Shown: piece after piece, positions 16,449 to 24,567 of the stretch
Layout of the letters: every line of letters starts with the position of its first letter
Numbering within the stretch: the first letter of the stretch is position 1
Assembly (NCBI RefSeq): GCF_009731355.2
Contig: NZ_AP022810.1
Location: forward strand, 682,001-746,000
Length of the DNA stretch: 64,000 nt
Source of the DNA: Desulfuromonas sp. AOP6
GTDB lineage: Bacteria; Desulfobacterota; Desulfuromonadia; Desulfuromonadales; SZUA-540
Reading direction: 5' to 3'
The notes under the pieces: generated by a model
The model's database searches: none
What the model was told of the DNA's origin: nothing
What the model saw: the letters and a program-made list of their open reading frames with translations, nothing else
Program-made: the position numbers and the translations under genes

Positions 16449-18249
16449 AGTCGAGTTCCTTTTGATAAATAGGGTCCTTGGGATTGTCGTGGCAGACCAG
16501 ACAGAGGTTGACGGCCAGCACTTTTTTCACTTCCGCACCGTTCAAGGGCCGAGAATTCTCGCGGGTGATGGCGGAAAAGGCCTTGACCTTGCCGTCCTCC
16601 ATGGTTAGGTAGCCGTCCAGGGGCTTGCTGTCCGATTTTTCGCACAGCAGAGTTCCTTCGATGGTGGCGCCCTCGATGACATGCTGGCCGAAACCGAGGA
16701 AGGACGGATTGCCGTGACACTCGGCGCAGTTGACGGCCCGGGTGCCCGTGTTGTGGCTGTAAAAGGGGGCAAAGCGCAGCTGCTGGCGGTCGCCGAAGCG
16801 GGCCACGTACTCGTCCTTGCTCTTGCGGCCGTCCCGTTCGATGACGGTGATGAAGGTCTGACAACCCGGCGTCACCGGGGAGATCTTGCCGCGCTGGTTC
16901 AGGGCCAGAGGGAAGGGATAGAGCATACGGAAATCTTCCGTCTCACTGAAGGCGCCAGGAGTATCGTAGCCCTTGACAAAGTCGCGGGCGTTGCGGGTGA
17001 GGTCGTACTCGGTATGACAGCCGTAGCACTGCACCACCGTGCGCGAATGGCAGCTGTAACACTCAAGACGGTCATGGCCGGCGATGGTGTGCTCCGGCGT
17101 GTCGGTGATGACCTTCGATTCGTGCAGCTTGCCGCTGCGTTTGCCCTGCAGCCAGATCTTGCCGTCCTGCTCGAAGACGTTGGCGTATTTGCGCCCCTTG
17201 GCGGTCAGCACCATGTTGGTGCCGTAGGTCATGGGCAGCTGGTAGCTGCGTGATTCCACCAGGGCGCTGTCGTTCTCGCGGCTGATGGCTTCCAGGCGAG
17301 GATGCTCGCGGGCACTGCCATGACAGTCTTCGCAGGCGGTCTCCGTCTGCAGATACATGTTTTCGTAGGCGTAGCCATCCCCCATGACATCGCGGGAGGT
17401 GTGACAGTCGATGCAGTCCATCCCCTTGGCGTGGTGGATATCTGGCGCGATGCTGGTGACGTTGCGCACGCCGCCGATGAGTTCAGGACCGGGGATGGCG
17501 TCGCGGGTGGGCACCAGGCTGTTGTTGCCGTCGTTTTGCCCCTGGTAGGAAAGGGCGATGCGCCCACTGCGGTTGTGACAGCGGAAGCAGACCTTGTTGT
17601 CAGGCAGGGAGGCCATTTCATGGCTGGCCGAATAGGGCCACTTGCCATGTACCGTCTCGTCCCCCCCCTGGTAGGTGGCGTTGTCGTTGTAAGGGAAATG
17701 ACAGGCGGCGCAGCCCGAGCCATGGCTGCCGCTCCACACCTGGTTGGATTCACGGCCGACATGACAGAGGGAGCAGAACTTGCGATAGAGTTCGCCGGAG
17801 AGGTTGTCGAGTTCGCTCACCGACTTCAAAGTCAGCGGTTCTCCCTTGGCGTCAAAAACATCTTCCTGGCGGGTGGCGTACAACTGGCCATCTACCCCCT
17901 CCCAGGTGAGCTGCGCGTTTTTGATGATGCCGGTGTTGGTGTACATCAGATTGGAGCGGACCCTTTTCAATTGCTCCTCATGGCAGCCGCCGCAACCCTT
18001 GTCCCAGACCTCTGGTGCCGCCGGATTCTTCTTGCCGAACATGCCCCGGTGGGCGGCGTCCTTGTTGTCGGTGCTGGGGTCGCCGCCGTGACAGGTCGTA
18101 CAGGCGCCGTGGGTGGGAGAAGCAAGTTCTAACCCTTGGTGGCAGCTTTCGCAGCGGGATTCCTCGTCTTGGCTGGTAGTACAGCCGGCGGCGAAGCACA
18201 GCAGGAGGGTGGCGAGAATCCAGTATGACAGACGACAGCGCAGCGGCAT
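16399..18249 (-). CDS. extM: Dodecahaem cytochrome c lipoprotein, ExtM-like
   Basis: A 616-residue cytochrome with twelve CxxCH haem sites. The N-terminus is a lipoprotein signal with a lipid-attachment cysteine at C23 (FAAGC), so it is membrane-anchored. The middle region has paired CYSCH/CYGCH sites. It shares the short RGKISP segment with ExtN, suggesting an ancient duplication. There is no clear Shine-Dalgarno sequence, and a strong terminator hairpin lies between it and extKL. A separate promoter or regulated readthrough is therefore likely. Confidence 0.8.
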   Translation of the reverse strand: MPLRCRLSYWILATLLLCFAAGCTTSQDEESRCESCHQGLELASPTHGACTTCHGGDPSTDNKDAAHRGMFGKKNPAAPEVWDKGCGGCHEEQLKRVRSNLMYTNTGIIKNAQLTWEGVDGQLYATRQEDVFDAKGEPLTLKSVSELDNLSGELYRKFCSLCHVGRESNQVWSGSHGSGCAACHFPYNDNATYQGGDETVHGKWPYSASHEMASLPDNKVCFRCHNRSGRIALSYQGQNDGNNSLVPTRDAIPGPELIGGVRNVTSIAPDIHHAKGMDCIDCHTSRDVMGDGYAYENMYLQTETACEDCHGSAREHPRLEAISRENDSALVESRSYQLPMTYGTNMVLTAKGRKYANVFEQDGKIWLQGKRSGKLHESKVITDTPEHTIAGHDRLECYSCHSRTVVQCYGCHTEYDLTRNARDFVKGYDTPGAFSETEDFRMLYPFPLALNQRGKISPVTPGCQTFITVIERDGRKSKDEYVARFGDRQQLRFAPFYSHNTGTRAVNCAECHGNPSFLGFGQHVIEGATIEGTLLCEKSDSKPLDGYLTMEDGKVKAFSAITRENSRPLNGAEVKKVLAVNLCLVCHDNPKDPIYQKELDYGALDRCLERSVPARP

Positions 18250-18375
18250 AGGTTCAGAGATTGATGGATGATGGTGATTTCAAGGGATGAAAGACTCCCG
18301 GTATCTTAACCGAAGTCGCTTTGGACAACCAGTAAAAAGGACGGGGTAGAGGCGACGATTTTTATCAGAAAAAAA

Positions 18376-18418
18376 GCGGCTGACCGGATGTCTCAGCGGG
18401 AAGAATCCGATCAGCCGC
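18376..18418 (-). terminator. Intrinsic terminator between extKL and extM
   Basis: On the minus strand GCGGCTGATCGGA pairs with TCCGGTCAGCCGC (one mismatch) and is followed by a run of T. It lies 44 bases after the extKL stop codon. Confidence 0.85.
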
Positions 18419-18461
18419 GCATGGCAAGAGGTGCCAATATCAGGAGGGCTTCAGCCAGCGC

Positions 18462-19778
18462 TTAAAGTTTGCTGACCTTCACCGTTTTGATCTCTTCCTT
18501 CCACAGGAAGGGGTCACTCTGCTTGTTGCCGTAAGGCAGATACCAGAGCTGTACTTTCAGCTCCATTTCCGTTTGTCCTTCGGGGAAGCGGATTTCAAAG
18601 TGTTCTTTGACTTTCTTGCCCGGGTGCAGCCCGGTGTCGGCGATGATGCCGCTCTTCTCGTAGGGGCCGCGGCCCATTTCATCGCCCCGCGCGAATTTCT
18701 GCGGGATAGGCATGTAGATCTTGTCCTGATTGAAAACTTCCTGACCATCCTTCGTTGTGGCGATTACCGACAGAACCAGTCGGTTGGGGGTCGGTCAGCC
18801 ATCAGGGATGGCGTGGCCGGTGCGGTTGGTCATGGCCACGTCGAGCATGACCTGAGGCACCACATTACGGCCGTCACGCCAGTTCATGGGGATGGCATGT
18901 ACTTCGAACTCCACGGCCCGATCGGCCATGCCTTTGTCGCGGTAGCTCTGCATGTTGTGGCCGAGCCCGCTCTCTTCCATGTGGCACTGCTGACAGGTCT
19001 TGTCACCGCCGCCGGCCACGTAGGACCAGAGGTAGCTGCCATAGGCCGTGGCGCACTGGGTGGGGTTGTCCAGCTCCAGGTTGGGGCCGAGGCCGTGGCA
19101 CTGCCCGCAGAGGATCGACTCCTTCATGATGGGACTGGTCTTCATGACCGGGAAGTCGGCATCCATGTGCTCGCCGTCCACGTTGCCGTAGACTACCCCT
19201 GCCTGCGGATAACCGTCGGCCCACTTGTGGGTGATCGCCATGCGGTTGTGGCAGACGAGGCAGTTGATGTTGAGTTTAAGCAGGGTTTCCTTCTTGGCTT
19301 CGAAGGTCTTCATGTCGTCTTCGGCATAGGCGTTCATGAAGGCATAGATGGTGCCTACGAACTCTTTGGCCACGGCGTCGGTAGCGTCGGCCAGCTGGGG
19401 CAGGTGGCACTTGGCGCAGCCCATCAGGTGCTCAACTTCGACATCCTTGGGATCGGTGACGCCCGAATAGGCCCAGGACATGAAGCCGTTGGTAAAGGCG
19501 GTCTTGAAGGTGGCGGCGGTACGGCCGGTGCCGTACACCGAGCGGGAGTGTGCCGACTCGGCCCACTCGTCATGCGCCTGCTGGTGGCAGTCGATGCAGG
19601 AGCTCGAATCGTACATGTCGATCAGCTCCTGCAGGGTGTTCGCCTTGCCTTTTTTGGCGGCGATGGTGCCGTCCTTGCCGATGCCTGCGGCCTCGCTGGA
19701 AGCAGGGGCCAGGCCAAAGGTGGCAGCCGCCAGGAAAGCGAGACCCCAGAGGCTAAGGGTCCTTCCTGTCGCGTTCAT
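18462..19778 (-). CDS. extKL: Pentahaem cytochrome c with in-frame UGA, candidate selenocytochrome ExtKL
   Basis: Reading through an in-frame TGA (18795-18797, codon 328) gives a 438-residue protein. The upstream part has a signal peptide and five CxxCH haem sites (CIDCH, CAKCH, CLVCH, CGQCH, CQQCH). The TGA falls in GHAIPDG-U-PTPNRLVL, inside a conserved-looking beta-domain, and the frame stays open for 110 more codons to TAA. A SECIS-like hairpin starts directly after the TGA. The separate extK and extL genes described in relatives may be the two halves of such a gene. It follows extJ after a strong terminator and would act in the periplasm or at the outer membrane. Selenocysteine is inferred; a nonsense mutation is the alternative. 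Confidence 0.8.
18767..18794 (-). promoter_or_regulatory. SECIS-like hairpin after the extKL UGA
   Basis: In the mRNA, CCGAC immediately after UGA pairs with GUCGG 24-28 bases downstream. Inside, AACC pairs with GGUU around the loop GACU (bases 14-17 after UGA). A small apical stem whose loop begins with G, at this distance, is the form expected of a bacterial SECIS bound by SelB. Confidence 0.65.
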
Positions 19779-19826
19779 ATCGGTTCCATTTCATATTTAG
19801 GTTGTTTGGGACAGTTTAGAAAAAAA

Positions 19827-19866
19827 TCAGGGCAGGTCAGGCTCTGTTAAGCCCGACCTGCCCTGA
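19827..19866 (-). terminator. Strong terminator or attenuator between extJ and extKL
   Basis: A 17-bp stem with one mismatch (TCAGGGCAGGTCGGGCT on the minus strand with its partner) is followed by a T-run. It lies 10 bases after the extJ stop. Expression of extKL therefore needs readthrough or a promoter of its own. Confidence 0.9.
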
Positions 19867-19875
19867 GGGTAGGCA

Positions 19876-20118
19876 TTAGCAGCCCATCAGCATGTCTTTG
19901 CCTTTTTTAGGGGCGGCTTTCTTCTCGCCTTTTTCTTTCTTTACTTCCACTTCGACAGCGTCGCCGACGCTCAGGTCAGACGCGTTGCCTTTTTCCACTT
20001 CAATGGTGACGGTCTTGCCGCTGACGGCGGTGACCTTGCCCTTGAGCTCGTGGCTGCTGGCAAAAGCCACGCCGGCGCTCAGCAGGGTGATGACGGTTAG
20101 AATCAGCAGTTTTTTCAT
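19876..20118 (-). CDS. extJ: Small exported protein, ExtJ-like
   Basis: An 80-residue protein with a signal peptide (residues 1-20), a short beta-rich segment (ELKGKVTAVSGKTVTIEV) and a lysine-rich tail that ends in MLMGC. A C-terminal cysteine in a periplasmic protein could bind metal, selenium species or a partner. AAGGAGACACATC gives a good ribosome site. It lies 34 bases after extI and just before the strong hairpin. Its function is unknown; relatives are named selenite/tellurite reduction operon protein ExtJ. Confidence 0.8.
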   Translation of the reverse strand: MKKLLILTVITLLSAGVAFASSHELKGKVTAVSGKTVTIEVEKGNASDLSVGDAVEVEVKKEKGEKKAAPKKGKDMLMGC

Positions 20119-20152
20119 GATGTGTCTCCTTTTGTGCCTGGTTTAGCAGAGG

Positions 20153-21337
20153 TTAAAAGATGAGCTGCAGCTGGGCAGCCAGGGTGTTGATGTCCTCGGT
20201 CGTCTCGCCACCGAAGGACCCTTCCTGGTCGAAGTCTGCCATAGAATACTCAACAGTCAACTTGAGATCCTGGCCGCGCATGTAGTAGTTGAAGCCCAGG
20301 GCGTAAGCGGTGACTTCCTGGTCGATGACGTTGCTCAAGGTGGCAAAAGACCAATCCTCATAGCGGGCGAAGAACTGCAGGGGCGTATTGGGCAGCATGT
20401 AGCCGGCCTTGTAGTAAGAGCCGTTCTTTTCGCCGTTGATGCCGGTGAGACCGGCGGCAGTGTTGGTCTGATAGGCGTCGTCGAGGTCATAGTCGACATA
20501 GGCGCCGGACAGGGTGAAGGTGCCGACATCTTCGACGGGATACTCGAAGAAGCCGTCCACGGTCCAGGCCGCGTAATCGACGGAACCGCTATTGGGAGCT
20601 TCGTACTCGACATCAGACTCGAACTGGTAAGCGGCGCCCACGGTGAGCACTTTCTTCTCACCCATGTAGGTGCCTTTGTAACCGTAGCCGGTCTCCTTGT
20701 CGAACAAGCTCACGTGACCACGAGCGCTGTAACGCAGGTTCGATTTGGGAGACGAGTCGTTGTCGTTGCGGCCATTCATGGCGTCAACGCGGTACTGGAA
20801 CATGCCGTCGGCCAGGTTGCCCCACACGGCCACCCCTTTGTCGCGGGTTGTGACATAAGGGGCGCGGATGAAGTAGGACCGGTCGAGGGTCAGGGGAGCC
20901 TCGCAGGCTTCGAGGTTTTCACGGGTCAGGTTGTACTTGAACTTACCGACCCAGACATTGACCTGCTCACTGAGCTTGAAACGCATGACGGCGTCGAGAA
21001 TCTGGAAGTTCGAGTTATCGCCATCCGATACAGACAGCGTACCGATGTTGTTGTCTTCGTTGAACTCGGTCTGCACATACAGGCCAAAGTTGGGGCCGTA
21101 AGCGCCCATGAGAGCCAGGCGGTTGCGGCGGAAGTTGAATTCGGAGGCCGATTCGTCGTTGTTCTCGCCAGCGCCGGTATCACGATGGTTGAACTGGAAC
21201 TGACCTTTGTACTCCAGTTTGAGCAGACCCTGGTCTTCGGGGCCAAACTGCCAGACGGGTCCGGCCACAGCCGTGGAGGCCAGCAGCATCATGCCCGCGA
21301 GGGATGTTACAATATGACGTAGTTTCACGGTGTTCAC
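20153..21337 (-). CDS. extI: Outer-membrane porin, ExtI-like
   Basis: A 394-residue phosphate-selective-porin-like beta-barrel. It has a signal peptide (cleavage after STAVA, about residue 25). Alternating amphipathic strands follow throughout, and the last residue is phenylalanine (QLQLIF), the usual outer-membrane insertion signal. The N-terminal region LLKLEYKGQFQFNHRD and FRRNRLALMGAYGPNFGLYVQTEFNED resemble OprO/P-type porins. In ext conduits the porin carries or surrounds the electron or substrate path across the outer membrane. It lies 31 bases after extH. Confidence 0.85.
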   Translation of the reverse strand: MNTVKLRHIVTSLAGMMLLASTAVAGPVWQFGPEDQGLLKLEYKGQFQFNHRDTGAGENNDESASEFNFRRNRLALMGAYGPNFGLYVQTEFNEDNNIGTLSVSDGDNSNFQILDAVMRFKLSEQVNVWVGKFKYNLTRENLEACEAPLTLDRSYFIRAPYVTTRDKGVAVWGNLADGMFQYRVDAMNGRNDNDSSPKSNLRYSARGHVSLFDKETGYGYKGTYMGEKKVLTVGAAYQFESDVEYEAPNSGSVDYAAWTVDGFFEYPVEDVGTFTLSGAYVDYDLDDAYQTNTAAGLTGINGEKNGSYYKAGYMLPNTPLQFFARYEDWSFATLSNVIDQEVTAYALGFNYYMRGQDLKLTVEYSMADFDQEGSFGGETTEDINTLAAQLQLIF

Positions 21338-21368
21338 TCCTTTGATGAAAAGAGGGTTTTAAATTAAA

Positions 21369-22724
21369 TTAGCAGCCGCTGGCATCCCCGGTCCCGACAT
21401 TGGTCGGTGCGGAAGGAAGTGTCGACATATACTCGCTGTCCTCGTTTTCAATCTGGTTGGCGCGCGGATCGTCAACCGTCATGTAGCGGCTGTTCAGGAT
21501 GGGGTCGATAATGTCGTAGGTGTTTCCTTTGCTATCTACGGCGAGTGCTGCAGGATTTGTAGAGAGATCGCTGGTGTTCCAAGCATCATTAGGAATAACC
21601 CTATCTTCAGCTGGCAATCCGCGGTACGCATTCCATTGATTGGTCGAACCGTCAAAAATCGCGACATTCCAACCAAGGATAGCGTCGAGGGAGAAGAAAA
21701 TAGGGGCGCAGCTCATGCCAGAGGCGCAATGGGTGATGGTGGGGAGCCCTTCAACAAAGTCGCCAACTCCTGACTCTTTAGTGGGATCGAGAATGGCGTC
21801 GGTGTCGAACACGACGTCGGTGAGGATGGCGTCAGCCGTTTTGTAGGCCCAATCAGGGGTAAATAATTCGGTTGTATCTCTGACAATAGCCGATAGGAGG
21901 GTGGGACTTGAAGCCGCCGAGGTGCGGTGGATGATGTTGAATTCCTGGGAGCCGTCGGTATTGTCTTCAACGACCTGGATCATCTCCCCAATGGAGTAAC
22001 GCAGGTCGTCGCGGAGCTGGTAGTTTTCCCGTACGCTGAACGTGTTGTTGGTGTATTCGATGGGTCGTTTGGTCGTCAGGCCATTGGCATCAAGGTCCCA
22101 ATTGGCAAAGGTTGTCGTGTCCCAATCCGGATTTGCGACATACGCTGCTGACCAGGCGCTGACGCCGCCATTGAGAAACTTGATTCTTTCCTTGGGAATT
22201 CCCCAGTAGCGCAGGGTGAAATATGCCCTGGCTGGTGCCCAGTTGACAATAGGGGTTCCACCCGAATTAAGGGAAAATGCAGGTCCGGTAATCACGATGG
22301 TGGAATATTTGTTGGCTCCGGCGCGTTGCAGAATGGCATCCATCATGGGGCCAGTGATGACGCTACTTCCGGCGTTGCCAAGGCCCTCCAGGCGGGTCAT
22401 CGATAATTCAACTCTGGTGTCCCAAAGATAAGCGTTGGGAATCGTGGATCCGGTGAAGATATAAGTACCCGGATTGTCTGGAAGGTCTTCGGTCGTTGCG
22501 TCCAGATGCAGAATGACGACATTCTCATTGCCGTCCGCATTGACCAGCCCGGCGTCAAACCAGCTCTTGAGCTGCTCGGCGGTAATCACGGGTGTCTCTG
22601 TCCTGGTCTGGACTTGTGCGGTGTGGTCCGTGTAGCTGTCCGACCCGCAACCCCACATGACCACAGAGGTCAGCAGAGCCAGGGTCACCATCATAAACGA
22701 TTTTCTGAACGTGCTCAGATTCAT
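21369..22724 (-). CDS. extH: Rhodanese-like lipoprotein, ExtH-like
   Basis: A 451-residue exported protein with a lipoprotein-type signal (cysteine at C26) and two rhodanese-like domains. The first (about 50-210) lacks an obvious catalytic cysteine. The second (about 215-400) has the active-site loop HC333ASGMSC339AP. It could handle sulfane sulfur or selenium during oxyanion reduction. It is the first ext gene, with GGAGG ahead of the ATG. Like ExtJ it ends in Gly-Cys. Confidence 0.85.
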   Translation of the reverse strand: MNLSTFRKSFMMVTLALLTSVVMWGCGSDSYTDHTAQVQTRTETPVITAEQLKSWFDAGLVNADGNENVVILHLDATTEDLPDNPGTYIFTGSTIPNAYLWDTRVELSMTRLEGLGNAGSSVITGPMMDAILQRAGANKYSTIVITGPAFSLNSGGTPIVNWAPARAYFTLRYWGIPKERIKFLNGGVSAWSAAYVANPDWDTTTFANWDLDANGLTTKRPIEYTNNTFSVRENYQLRDDLRYSIGEMIQVVEDNTDGSQEFNIIHRTSAASSPTLLSAIVRDTTELFTPDWAYKTADAILTDVVFDTDAILDPTKESGVGDFVEGLPTITHCASGMSCAPIFFSLDAILGWNVAIFDGSTNQWNAYRGLPAEDRVIPNDAWNTSDLSTNPAALAVDSKGNTYDIIDPILNSRYMTVDDPRANQIENEDSEYMSTLPSAPTNVGTGDASGC

Positions 22725-22879
22725 GATTAGGTGCCTCCAAAGTTAGATTCGATACTTCGTGTGTTTGTTACCTTGGTCCAGTTTGTTGACGTCCTTTCCC
22801 GGGTAACCTCCTTTCTCAGTTGTGATTTGCCATTGTTCAACTCGTGTGGCCGAGCGTTGGAAAGGTCGGCCTTTCGCCT

Positions 22880-23467
22880 TCAGGTCGCCTTGATTGCCGC
22901 CCAGGCGTTCTCGATAATCAGGTCGCCGATCTCGGTCAGCGGTTGTTCCAGTACGCAGATCAGACGCAACTCAGCGGCGCGCAGGATGACGCCGGTGTAG
23001 GCCGCGCCCAGAATGTAAACCTCGCCCGGCTTGATCTCGCCGTCTTCGATGCCTTTTCGCACGATGGCCTGCACGCGCCGGAAAGGGTCGGTGAAGCAGA
23101 GGGGCGGCTCTACGCTCTTGAGGTCGCCCTGGTTGATGAAGAGCATGTAGCCCATCATATCCGGATCATTCTCGGTGATCTCGAAAATCAGCCGGGCAAA
23201 GACCGCGAGTTTTTCCTGAGCGGTCTCCTTGCCCTCCAGGCGGCGGTTGAATTCCCGGTAAAAGTCGCCCAGAGTCTGTTTGCGGATAAAGCTGACCAGG
23301 TTTTCCTTGCTGCCGAAGTGGTGGTAGATAGCCCCGGTGCTGGTGTCCGAGGCCTTGACAATCATGGGGATGGAGACATGGTGGACCCCGTTCTTGACAA
23401 AAAGACTGCGGGCAACTTTGACAATTTGGTCATGTTTGAGCTGTTGTTTTCGGGGCGCTGTATCCAC
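22880..23467 (-). CDS. TetR/AcrR regulator at the head of the ext operon
   Basis: A 195-residue regulator beginning with GTG at 23467. That start has TGGAG eight bases upstream; an upstream in-frame ATG would place the operator inside the gene and was not chosen. The helix-turn-helix is at about residues 22-50 (VSIPMIVKASDTSTGAIYHHFGSKENLV). It lies 155 bases ahead of extH on the same strand, so it is the likely ext regulator. The effector is unknown. Confidence 0.88.
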   Translation of the reverse strand: MDTAPRKQQLKHDQIVKVARSLFVKNGVHHVSIPMIVKASDTSTGAIYHHFGSKENLVSFIRKQTLGDFYREFNRRLEGKETAQEKLAVFARLIFEITENDPDMMGYMLFINQGDLKSVEPPLCFTDPFRRVQAIVRKGIEDGEIKPGEVYILGAAYTGVILRAAELRLICVLEQPLTEIGDLIIENAWAAIKAT

Positions 23468-23483
23468 CAAAATAACTCCAGAA

Positions 23484-23497
23484 AGAACGTTCGTTCT
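23484..23497. promoter_or_regulatory. TetR-type operator in front of the ext-linked tetR
   Basis: AGAACG and CGTTCT form an inverted repeat with a TT spacer, ending 17 bases before the GTG start. The core GAACGTTCGTTC is identical to the one at 12269-12280. Autoregulation is the simplest reading. Confidence 0.65.
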
Positions 23498-23924
23498 GTT
23501 TTTGAGTATGTAGCATAATCCATGCCTGAGCGAAGAGGACCAGGCGCCGTTCGAAGGGTTGCGGTGTTTGTATATCCGTAAAGTCCACATGTTGCGGTGT
23601 TTTAATCCGCCTGTGATTTTACCTGAAAAAGGTGAGTTTATTGCCCCGCTGACGTCGTGATTTCACTGGGAAAGCTGGTTTGTGCCAGGTGAAAAAGAGG
23701 AGCACGTCGCTTTTGGCGCGGCTGGCCTTTTGGCTGTATTATACAGGTTAAATCGCGTAGTCAAGTGATGATAAGGTATTGTAATATCTAAATTATTGTC
23801 TATTTGAAATATTGAATCCATGGGGCTGGTCAGCGCAGGCTCGGCAGGAATTGGCCTTGACAGGGTCTGCGGAAAAGGTATGTTCTGCCCTTGTGTAAGA
23901 AACGCACATTGAGGAGGAGGAATC
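23498..23924. other. Intergenic region between tetR and mobB
   Basis: About 430 bases without a supported gene. TTGACA and TATGTT with a 16-base spacer (23857-23884) make a likely plus-strand promoter for mobB, which has GGAGGAGGAATC before its ATG. The central 100 bases are AT-rich with no clear symmetry. Confidence 0.5.
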
Positions 23925-24434
23925 ATGAACGTACCCGTCGTTTCGGTGGTCGCCAAGAGCGGGACCGGCAAGACTACCCTGTTGATAAAACTCATTGCCG
24001 GCCTGAAGGCACGCGGCTATCGGGTCGGGGCGCTGAAGCATGATGCCCATCGCTTCGAGATGGATCACGAGGGCAAGGACTCCTGGCGCATGACCCAGGC
24101 CGGGGCCGCCACTACGGTGATCACTTCACCGGCCAAGATCGCCATGATCAAGATGAACCGCGACGAAGAGGAACCGCCGCTGGAGGAGACCATCCAGAAG
24201 CTGTTTGCCGACGTGGACATAGTGCTGACCGAGGGTTTTAAAAAAAGCGCCATGCCCAAGATCGAGGTGCACCGCACCTCCCGCAGCGAACGCCTGCTCT
24301 GCCGTGGAGAGGAGCCTGACCCCACCCTTATCGCCGTGGCCTCCGACGCCGGGCTGCAGCTTGATGTGCCGGTCTTTCATCTTGACGATGCCGGAGCCAT
24401 CTGTGATTTCATCGAGGAGCGGTTTTTGCGATGA
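23925..24434 (+). CDS. mobB: Molybdopterin-guanine dinucleotide synthesis adaptor
   Basis: A 169-residue P-loop GTPase-like protein. The Walker A is AKSGTGKTTL near residue 11, and ALKHDAHRFEMDHEGKDSWRMTQAGA follows, as in MobB. It helps MobA convert molybdopterin to the guanine dinucleotide form used by DMSO-reductase-family enzymes. Its presence beside the oxyanion-reduction locus is suggestive, but no molybdoenzyme lies in the window. Confidence 0.92.
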   Translation: MNVPVVSVVAKSGTGKTTLLIKLIAGLKARGYRVGALKHDAHRFEMDHEGKDSWRMTQAGAATTVITSPAKIAMIKMNRDEEEPPLEETIQKLFADVDIVLTEGFKKSAMPKIEVHRTSRSERLLCRGEEPDPTLIAVASDAGLQLDVPVFHLDDAGAICDFIEERFLR

Positions 24435-24567
24435 TGGCAATATAGGCAGGTAGACTTGTTTTCGCACGCACTGGTGTGGAATTTGCTAGCTTAGGTGGTG
24501 CTCATCATGGAATTTTTATGAAGCACCGCAGTTTGGGTGAATTTGATGCAATGGCGGGAGGGGCCTT

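Noticed and set aside
18795-18797. extKL as a broken gene caused by a nonsense mutation
   Set aside because: The frame after TGA stays open for 110 codons with sensible protein sequence, a SECIS-like hairpin follows, and a second gene in the window has the same context. A pseudogene would be expected to show further decay.
23468-23590. N-terminal extension of the ext-linked TetR to an upstream ATG
   Set aside because: The extension is not TetR-like, would contain the operator and lacks a ribosome site. GTG at 23467 has a good one.
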